A DNA stretch of 64,000 bases from Tetracladium setigerum. Its lineage: Eukaryota > Ascomycota > Leotiomycetes > Helotiales. Below the pieces are notes generated by a model that saw nothing but the letters and a program-made list of their open reading frames with translations, did no database searches and was not told where the DNA came from. The stretch is from contig PZJY01000003.1 in NCBI GenBank assembly GCA_031472005.1, forward strand, positions 186,001 through 250,000. The letters are read 5' to 3'. Below are positions 56,886-64,000 of the stretch, one piece after another. The position numbers and the translations under genes were made by a program. Position 1 is the stretch's first letter; each line of letters begins with the position of its first letter.

Positions 56886-57906
56886 TCAGCTCAGAAGGTT
56901 CGGGCTATCATAATCACGATCTTTTCCCTCGTTTCCCTTGCCCTTGCCCTTCTTAAACCAGTTCTTCTTTAAGCCAATCAAAGCAACAATGATTATGATC
57001 AAAGCGATTACGCCAACAACCGAGCCGGCAATAATCGCTGTATTGTTTCCACCATTTGAAGATAGGCCCGGTCCAGTAGTCGAAGATCCGTCTCCTGCTC
57101 CATATATCCGTTAGTTATGTGCTAATACCCATTTATGTATGAACTCTGCCATTCAAAGCATCACACCCAAGGAAGACAAATACACACCTGTGGGAGTAGA
57201 TGAGGCCTGGGCGGTGCCACTGCTTTGAGTCCCAGAACTAGTCGGTTTCGGCGCTCCCTGTGAGGTAGCACTAACGGCGGCTACAGTTCTGGTGGCCAAA
57301 CTCTCTGCTTTCATTGATGAAAGATCCACATCTTTGCAGGAAGGGAGCGATTTGCCTTGGGCTGAAAGTTGGAACGAGCTCGCTACCCTAGTCTCAGTGG
57401 ACAGACTCCACCAATTTTCTCCAAAACCCTTCCCGTCAACCCAGACACACAGGAGACCAGTGCCCCCGGAAACCCCACTTGTTGTAGTTGAGGTATGGAA
57501 TGCGCCGCAAACGCACAACTGATTACCGGAGCCAGGCAAATCGGTAGAAAGGACTCCAGATATATCGTAGATGCCAGCCGTTACCGAACTCGTATTGAAA
57601 GATGACATGGCAGAGGTGCATTTGTCTAGAGCGCAGAGACACCTAAATTAGATAGAGATTAGGGTTCACTATTTGAAAGGGATACAAACCGGAGAGATCA
57701 CTCTGTCGAGTCAATGAACTTGACAGGGTACCGCATACAGGCATATAGTTCAATACTTGAAATACCGTGCCACTGTATCCGACAAGATTCACGATGCCGT
57801 CGCGAGTGAAGGCGACTCCATCGCCTTGTCGGTAGACGGCTTGGCCTTCAGCTGTGGTAGGCACAAGAGAAAGTGCAAGCAGGATGATTCCGCTGGAAAA
57901 GAGCAT
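56886..57906 (-). CDS. Secreted-type single-pass membrane protein, Ser/Thr-rich, unknown function
   Basis: Exons 57906-57690, 57642-57188, 57097-56886 (introns 47 and 90 nt), about 294 residues. A signal peptide (MLFSSGIILLALSLVPTTAEG) precedes an extracellular part with paired Cys (YMPVCGTLSSSLTRQSDLSG, CLCALDKCTSAMSSF, QLCVCGAFHTST), then a Ser/Thr/Gly stalk, a membrane helix (AIIAGSVVGVIALIIIIVALIGL) and a basic cytosolic tail (KKNWFKKGKGKG). The layout resembles fungal wall-stress or adhesion-type surface proteins, but no family domain is recognised. The summed exon length is one base short of a whole number of codons: reading SGCLCALDKC across the first intron needs one more G at 57690. 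I treat this as another lost base. A downstream acceptor giving LSDKCTSAM is an alternative. Confidence 0.72.
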
Positions 57907-58969
57907 ATTGGTGTTTTGGGGTGTTGTTCGTGGGCGAAAGAGTGAATTGCAGCCTGGTCTCGCCAAAAACAAAGAGTAACAAAAAATCTGCGGTGACGAT
58001 CAAGGAAATGGTGCATGGCTGCCTCCAAAGGATAGCCATCTCTACATATGTCTCTGACAACTGTAACGATAGGCGCAATCCTGGTATTAAAGCTGGAGAA
58101 CCCTGTCATTTGGTGTATCTTATGCACTACGAAAGGGGAGCTTGGCAATAAAGGTAGGGACGTGTGACAGACGGAAGTCAAGCCTCAACGCCCTAAGCGG
58201 ATAATATCCACTTGTGGTTTGTCGGGAAGTGCCGCTAAAAACAGATCCCTACATTGTGTAACCTAACATCAGTTCAGTCTGGAACGAATTCAGCCCCGGC
58301 ACTTTCAAGGCACGCAAAAAGGAATTCTTGGGGCTGCCGACCACCCCCTTGCCCCCCCTTTTTTTTCTTCTCCTCGGCGTTCTGCCAGCTTACGGGATAG
58401 CAGTATCTACAAGTCTGACTCCATGCATTGTCCCGCCATTCCCCAATCTGAGCATTTAGTATACAATTGGGATCAAATCCAGAAGTTTATACGTACCTAG
58501 CAATTCTAAACCATTTTATAGCATCTTGACGGAAAGTATCTGCCAATATCTAAGCATGTTACAATTCCACAGATTTGGTAGTTTCCGACGATTGAGTTGA
58601 GTATACATACTAGACTAGTGAGTGTATGAGCGTTGAAAGATACCTCTTTTCTATTCTTGAGATAGTCATGAAGAGATCTTCTTGGGCTCAATGACATGTT
58701 TGTTCGATGTTTTGTTGTCTGCGCTGTTGACTGAACGTATGGATCCTACTATTTATAACACAACATGCCTATAACCTATAAGTGTTTGTTTCAACAACGG
58801 AAAATAAGCAATTGGGATTTGGTTCAGGGTGGGGTTTGGGAGGGGTTATCGGTTACTAGATAGTGATGCTTTATACTCGTTAGGGGGGAGGTAATTTTGA
58901 GTACGTTGGGTGGGCGATTCAATGGCTCTAGAACATTAGATACCATTTCCCTATTGGTCACCCCGCAGT
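57907..58969. other. Intergenic, apart from the uncertain small gene
   Basis: Promoter of the membrane-protein gene and then sequence up to the outer inverted repeat. The only gene candidate is at 58506-58697. Confidence 0.5.
58506..58697 (-). CDS. Possible small gene, uncertain
   Basis: An ATG at 58697 opens MSLSPRRSLHDYLKNRKE. A good donor follows, and splicing to about 58561 would continue ILADTFRQDAIKWFRIA up to another donor near 58500. A further Cys-containing stretch (WRDNAWSQTCRYCYP) occurs downstream around 58410-58450. The pieces look gene-like but I cannot fix the exon chain or name a family. It lies just inside the outer inverted repeat. Confidence 0.3.
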   Translation of the reverse strand: MSLSPRRSLHDYLKNRKEVSFNAHTLTSLVCILNSIVGNYQICGIVTCLDIGRYFPSRCYKMV

Positions 58970-59024
58970 CCGCTAAAAAAAGTTAATTAAAAATCTAGTG
59001 ACACGCCATTCGCCTTTTACTGTA
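58970..59024 (-). repeat. Right arm of the 55-bp inverted repeat (outer pair)
   Basis: The reverse complement starts TACAGTAAAAGGCGAATGGC and ends TTTAGCGG, pairing with 49663-49717. It ends outward in TA like the left arm. No closer partner arm is visible on either side. Confidence 0.8.
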
Positions 59025-59773
59025 TTATTCATACTGTTCAATTATTCACATAAATTGCTTGGAGCTCCTGCGACTTCTTGGGAGTAAACATCTCCTTGGT
59101 TTGAGTAGCAAGAATGACTTCTTGAATTGGTGCAATAAGAGTCATATATTGATACAATTTAGCTTGGGTTGGAGATTTTGAGTCCATGGTGATGCTAGGT
59201 TCATCAACTGTACATGTGCCAAGCTAGCTGTCAACCTAACATCAACTTCAACGGCCAAACTTCTCGCAACTGAGCAGGGATATATTTCTGTACAGGTGGT
59301 CGATTGACAGGTTGAAGTTTTGAAGCGCGCAATTGATAGTTCTGAAATATTATGTTTACTAATCGATGAGGCAAAGTGAGGAGTAATCGCATAATTGTGC
59401 ATCTCCCGAAGCGCTAGTGCGTTCGTTCCTTTATTCCAACACTCCATGTTGCACACGCCTGATTGTTTCCCCAACATCTTTGTCAGAAGTAAGTCGGAGT
59501 GATGTAATAGCCGGTTCGTCCTTCTTTGCTCGGGACGAGTTTAATTATTAATTCATTACGGGATATTTTCCTGCAAATCAAACATCATTCCAACAGTTTA
59601 CCCCTCCTCTGCGCCCACGAGGAACTATTTCAATCTTCGCCACAAAAGTCTATATAATATCTTTTCCCCAACATGTCCCAAACAATGCTCGTCGACTCCG
59701 TCACGAAAACAGCAATCACAGTCTAATAGTCATATTTTTCTCCGCACTTGATCGGTAACTACTACCATCCAAA
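59025..59773. other. Intergenic, no supported gene
   Basis: Lies outside the outer inverted repeat and holds the promoter of the oxidoreductase gene. A minus-strand open frame at 59142-59477 has no recognisable content. Confidence 0.55.
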
Positions 59774-60775
59774 ATGGCCACAGCAACAATCCCACAAACC
59801 ATGCGCGCCCTCCTCCAGCCATCAAACTCATCCGTTGACCTGGTTCTTTCTGAAATCCCCGTCCCAACCCCATCACCAACCCAATACCTCATCAAGATCC
59901 ACACGGCTGCCCTCACAAACAATGAACTACACTGGGCACGCCTCTTCCCCATGATTCCGGTTTCCCCCACCAAACTTCCCATACCCTGCTACGACATGTG
60001 CGGAACCGTCGTTTCCTCTCCCTCTTCCAGCTCCAAATTCTCTCCTGGGGATGAAGTATGGGGACGTACTGATTACTACGATGGAGGCGCCGCTGCTGAA
60101 TACATTGTCGTGCCAGAATCTGCAATTGCTCTGCGCACCAAAGCCTTGAGTTGGGAGGAAAGTGCAACTGTACCTATGTCGGCACTGACGGCTTGGCAAG
60201 CCCTGTTCGTGCAGGCTGGATCGTTGTTGAAAGCTGAAGCTGGCACGGGAGCGAAGGGCAAGAAAGTTTTTGTCACGGCTTCTAGTGGAGCGGTAGGAAG
60301 ATGGGTTGTGCAGCTTGCGAAGTGGGCTGGTGCTGATGTTGTTGGGATGGCGAGTGGAGCTATGATTGACGTTGTGAAGTCTCTGGGTGCAGATGAGGTT
60401 TTGGATTATAGGAGTGCGGATGTTAAGGCTTGGGCTACGGAGGAGAAGAAAGCTGATTTGGTGATTGACTGTATTGGTGGCAAATCTTTGAATGATTCTT
60501 GGTGGGTTGTTAAGAGAGACGGGTTGTTGATCAGTGTTAAAGAACCTCCAGAGGGAAAGAAGCCGGAGGGTGTGGAGGATCAGCATATCAAGAGTCTATT
60601 TTTCGTGATGGATGCGAACGGGGAACAGCTCCAGACGATTACGAAGTTGATTGATGCTGGAGGATTTGTGGGCTCCTTGGATAGTACTTGGAAGTTGGAG
60701 GATTCTGCTCAGGCCGTGCAAAAATTGGAAAGTGGAAAGGCGAAGGGAAAAGTTGTTTTCAACTTGCTGGCTTAA
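59774..60775 (+). CDS. Zinc-independent medium-chain reductase (quinone-oxidoreductase-like)
   Basis: Intronless, 333 residues, ATGGCCACAGC start. GroES-like half: QYLIKIHTAALTNNELHWAR, IPCYDMCGTVVSS, FSPGDEVWGRTDYYDGGAAAEYIVVPES. Rossmann half: KVFVTASSGAVGRWVVQLAKWAGADVVGMAS, SLGADEVLDYRSAD, DLVIDCIGG, then LIDAGGFVGSLDSTWKLEDSAQAVQKLESGKAKGKVVFNL. No zinc-binding Cys/His set, so it belongs with NADPH:quinone and enone reductases. Cytosolic, substrate unknown. Frame intact. Confidence 0.93.
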   Translation: MATATIPQTMRALLQPSNSSVDLVLSEIPVPTPSPTQYLIKIHTAALTNNELHWARLFPMIPVSPTKLPIPCYDMCGTVVSSPSSSSKFSPGDEVWGRTDYYDGGAAAEYIVVPESAIALRTKALSWEESATVPMSALTAWQALFVQAGSLLKAEAGTGAKGKKVFVTASSGAVGRWVVQLAKWAGADVVGMASGAMIDVVKSLGADEVLDYRSADVKAWATEEKKADLVIDCIGGKSLNDSWWVVKRDGLLISVKEPPEGKKPEGVEDQHIKSLFFVMDANGEQLQTITKLIDAGGFVGSLDSTWKLEDSAQAVQKLESGKAKGKVVFNLLA

Positions 60776-61104
60776 TCCGACATGGTGTGTTTAAAAGCTC
60801 TATTGCACGGTGCGATGGTACGTAATAGTTGTTTCTTTCATTTGAAAAAGGCCCGATGTATCTTAATCTTAATCGTGCCATACCGTTTGAGTAACTTCAT
60901 AGTTGTGTTGCATTCGAGCATGTCTGGCTGGGCCAATTCCACTTCCAGCGCATGTCAAGACCTAACAAATTAATTAAAGATAAAATAAATGTAAATCAGT
61001 TCAAAAGCATGAGCTATATGAAATGTCATAACCAGTCCTAATTCCAACCCTCCATCATAATCTCAGCTCACCATATTCCAACCTCATTGACTTCTCCTAA
61101 CGCG
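60776..61104. other. Short gap between convergent genes
   Basis: 3' regions only; no gene seen. Confidence 0.6.
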
Positions 61105-61840
61105 TCAATAACTTTTGCCCCTCTTGCTAGTAAATTGCAACGCACAAGTCGCCGCAAAAGTGGCAAACAAGAACCACAGAATCGCAACATCCGCCTGCGT
61201 CATACGGCATCGGTAGGTCGTATTATTCAAAATCTCTCTCACACCTCCCAAACGCTGAAGACGGTGAAGACCAGCGACAAACGATTTGGCATTGCTGTCT
61301 AGGTAGAAGATATCACCGCAGGAGCCGACTTTAATTACTACTGCGATGGCCTGGTGTTGTGTGGGAGTTTAGTTTGAGGTTGTTGCGGTGGGAAGAGATA
61401 GATGAAGAGATGGTGTGGGAAGTGGCAAGAGTTTTGTGGGAGAGGAAACGTACGATTCCACCTGCTAGTGTGAAGAATGCTGCTAAGGCATCGAGACCAA
61501 GCATAATCACTCCTTGGAGGGGCTCAAAAAAGATAGCTGCGAAGCCGACAAGATTGATAAGGAGACCGGCACCACCACAGACTTGAAAGGATGATCTAGT
61601 TAGCTTGATACTCTTTCAAATGAAGCACGGGAGAGGATGTAATGAAATTATTCCTACAAGCTGCATAACCTTCTAGTGCTGGAGCTTTTCCAGGACCAAA
61701 ATCTTTGAGGAGGACGACCGAGAGGGCCAGAACGGTGGCTGCGAAGAGAAACTATTGGAGTGTTAGGATTACAACTTCAATGGTGATGATACAGGGTAGT
61801 AGACTTGCCTGAAAACACGGACTATAAGCATTGCAATCAT
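61105..61840 (-). CDS. MARVEL-domain membrane protein 1 (one base apparently missing)
   Basis: Exons 61840-61809, 61751-61658, 61581-61454, 61350-61105, introns 57, 76 and 103 nt, about 166 residues. Four membrane segments: MIAMLIVRVFQ joined to FLFAATVLALSVVLL; CGGAGLLINLVGFAAIFF; VIMLGLDALAAFFTLAGGIAIAVVIK; and VAILWFLFATFAATCALQF, with CRMTQADVA before the last, typical of fungal MARVEL proteins. Such proteins sit in plasma membrane or eisosome-like domains. The first intron appears to use a GC donor (CAG then GCAAGT). The first exon is one base short of the phase needed to read VRVFQ-FLF, so a T in the TTTT at its end (plus-strand AAAA near 61811-61814) is probably missing. The acceptor at 61582 is AAG. 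Confidence 0.78.
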
Positions 61841-62381
61841 ATTTGCGGTTTTTAGGCTCTTTTATTTTTTTGTAGATGTAGGTGAAGAAGGGATGTGCGA
61901 GGACGGATCGTTGCACGAAGCGAGAGTCTTCAAAAGTGATTTTTTTGCTGACCAAAACGCGAAAAAAAAAGAGGAATTCAACACAAGACTTATATCAATT
62001 TGAATCTTATAAGCGAGTGGTCCGTGACTCATTTCTTGACGTTACTTTCAGGATTGTGATGTTGGAATACGGTATCAGACCCCTGTTTGTATCAGGGAAG
62101 ACCAGGCAGTAGCCACACCGACTAGACACCACAAAGTACCAAGCAATCTCCCAAGGCCACAACATCGTCTGTTTCTGCAAACCCAGAAGATTTGATTGGT
62201 AGAATGAAATTTGGATGCACAGTTGGGAAGATACTTATTGCTATTTATGACTGCCAAGCTTGTAAAATTCTTTTTCCTGCGGCGCGAAGAAACTCTGTTG
62301 ATGCTTCACGCTTCAACAAGCGCGTTTAAATCACGCGGTATCCTTTTCCTCGTATTGGCCGCCCAAGTTGAGTTTGACCAC
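61841..62381. other. Intergenic, no supported gene
   Basis: Promoter of MARVEL protein 1 and 3' flank of MARVEL protein 2. Confidence 0.55.
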
Positions 62382-63049
62382 TCAGTCTCTCATGGAAATC
62401 CTTGGTCTTTTCATTCTGCCCATGCAACCAAGAACCAGTGTCAACACAAATGTTCCAAAGAGAATCCAGAGAAGAACTACATCGGCGGTGAAGATTCCAC
62501 ATCGAGTTTTGATGTCAGCAAAAAGCTTTATGTCCTCTTCAATCTCTCCATCGCCAGTTTTCCCGTAGTCCTTCCACAGGCTCGGCCAGAAGATAGGGAG
62601 GATGTTCGTCAATTGCGTCGACTCTAGCCATAGCATGGTATCTGAGCAAGATATTTTGGGAGTCTTGGCAGCAAAGGTCTGGCTTGAAAGGCAGCATCAG
62701 TCCTGCCGTCCATGTAAAATGGAATACGCGTGTAATGCTTAGAAACTTACGATTCCACCAGCGAACAGAACGACAGATGCAACTAAGTCCAGCCAGAGTG
62801 CAGCCACATTGATGCTGTCATTGAAGACAATTCCTATTCCAACGAGACTAACTGCAAGGCCAAAAGCACCACAGAAGAGACCATATGTCAGGTTTGGAGG
62901 TGGTGCTCCAGGACCATGCGAACCGATTAAGTATGCCGAAAGACCGAGGGTTGCGACGGCGAATATAATCTGGAAATTATGTTAGGTCGGATGAGTGGAA
63001 GAGAAAGGAGACAGACTTGGATACTGCGAGAGACTATTGGGATTATCAT
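62382..63049 (-). CDS. MARVEL-domain membrane protein 2 (one base apparently missing)
   Basis: Exons 63049-63017, 62969-62751, 62641-62382 (introns 47 and 109 nt), about 170 residues. It parallels its neighbour: a short first exon MIIPIVSRSIQ, then IIFAVATLGLSAYLIG, GLFCGAFGLAVSLVGIGIVF and ALWLDLVASVVLFAGGI ending exon 2 at the same GGI point, and a final RCGIFTADVVLLWILFGTFVLTLVLGCM segment. The same intron positions as MARVEL 1 point to a tandem duplication. The exon 2 to exon 3 joint is off by one base for the frame that carries the last membrane segment, so a base is probably missing near 62641 or in the CCC runs just inside. The segment between residues 85 and 130 is therefore uncertain. 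Confidence 0.7.
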
Positions 63050-64000
63050 CTTGAAATTTAAATGGGGTTGGCTTGAATTGTGTTTGGAAACTGTCTTGGA
63101 GAAAAGTAGATGAACCTAAGGGGAGTGTGAGAAGAAAATGATATATAGGTTCCCAACACAAGCATTTGCTAGGACGGCCCCAGTAGTACACTGGCCCCAT
63201 ATTTGAACAAACATAAATTCGAGGGCGGAATCAACTGTCCAGCAGTGCATATTCTGCTTGTGAAACACAAATAATAGGTTTCCAACGCCTCCCTTAATCA
63301 AGGAACCAAGCCCCGTTGTATGGGAGCAAACATGAGTTCGCGTCCACAGTATCTCTGCTTCGCTGGAAACAAGCAAACTTCCAGTAAAAGTCTGGCCTAA
63401 TCACAGATGGGATTCGGTAGCCAGCTTCAAAGCGTGGGCCTCGAGTTTTTTTCTCGAATAGCTCCATTATACACAAGAAGCACGTTAACATTGCACGAAG
63501 CAGTGACAAACAAGAAGATGAACCGAGGTGCACGCAAGGAACCGGAATTAAAGGAACCCACAAACAAGTGATCTCCATGCAGTATGACAAGCCTTATAGC
63601 TCACGACGGCCAATAGTCTCGTCAAGTGAAGCAATCTGCCTTTCAAAACCAAAGACAATCTCATCCGACTTCCTGCTGTGCCACTTGACAACGCTTCTTC
63701 CAACCACCACCTGTAGTTTGAACACCCCAAACTTGCACGAAACTCTAGGAAAATGATCCTCCGTAGGGCACTGACTCCACTTCGCCATGGCGGGAGCGCT
63801 TTCTTCTAACCTTTGGACAGATCGAGCGATGATGCAGTAAGTTATCTTATGCTGTTGGCGATGGAAATATTTTGATGATCTCAAAAGAGTGAGGAGGAGG
63901 AGGAGGAGGAGGCTGAAGCTGTAGCTTGAGAAGCCCCTAAACTCACACCTCCCTAAGCGAGTTTGGGGGAGCGCATCCGTAGCGCGACAGCTTGATTCAA
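63050..64000. other. Window end, no supported gene
   Basis: Promoter side of MARVEL protein 2 and then unassigned sequence. A GAG/AGG trinucleotide tract lies at 63891-63912. The minus-strand open frame at 63594-63884 has no recognisable content. Confidence 0.5.
63891..63912. repeat. GAG trinucleotide microsatellite
   Basis: Seven uninterrupted GAG/GGA units ending in GGCTGAAG. Simple repeat, no visible role. Confidence 0.85.

Noticed and set aside
1..64000. CRISPR arrays, rRNA genes, plasmid or phage features
   Set aside because: No regularly spaced repeats or rRNA-like sequence; the region is eukaryotic nuclear DNA.

Overview
The window is a stretch of chromosome from a filamentous ascomycete. 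Short GT-AG introns (mostly 41-126 nt) with CTAAC-type branch sites, Mediator, U3 snoRNP and ribosome-biogenesis genes, an AA9 polysaccharide monooxygenase, a siderophore transporter and fungal-only families (Zn2Cys6, Clr5, MARVEL, SesB-type esterase) all fit. The look of the protein families suggests Leotiomycetes (Helotiales), but that is an impression and was not tested.

Layout. 1-29.9 kb is mostly housekeeping: the 3' part of a divergent succinate dehydrogenase flavoprotein gene, a conserved unknown, MED5, a hormone-sensitive-lipase-like esterase, MED19, NOP4 (divergent from MED19), a POA1-type macro-domain phosphatase, a J-domain protein, a conserved unknown, 3-ketodihydrosphingosine reductase divergent from SAS10/UTP3, a paraoxonase-like propeller protein and an FMN-dependent 2-hydroxyacid dehydrogenase. 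30-48.3 kb is more accessory: a broken GH18-CBM18 chitinase, an NmrA-like protein, a small secreted protein, a medium-chain reductase beside a Zn2Cys6 regulator, a ketoreductase-like SDR, an AA9 LPMO, and an esterase divergent from a siderophore transporter whose shared promoter holds a perfect iron-GATA site.

49.66-59.02 kb is the most unusual part. A pair of about 55-bp inverted repeats, both starting TACAGTA at their outer ends, bounds 9.4 kb. Inside are (i) a SesB-type esterase ending in a short Asn/Gln/Gly motif, (ii) a TPR protein that starts with the same motif (NNQGIVMGNA versus NNQGVLLGNA), (iii) a helical-ULD-Clr5 fusion protein, itself lying between a second pair of inverted repeats together with a wrecked Tc1/mariner transposase, and (iv) a Ser/Thr-rich single-pass membrane protein. 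The shared motif looks like the amyloid signalling motifs that couple fungal NLR-type receptors to downstream effectors, but no NACHT or NB-ARC domain is present. 59.7-63.1 kb holds a quinone-oxidoreductase-like MDR and two MARVEL-domain membrane proteins.

Data quality matters here. Ten genes carry about eleven apparent single-base losses, mostly one G missing from a G run, including in normally essential genes. These look like homopolymer errors in the assembly rather than decay. The chitinase differs: it has an in-frame stop, a lost N-terminal region and an altered active-site motif, and seems to be a true pseudogene.
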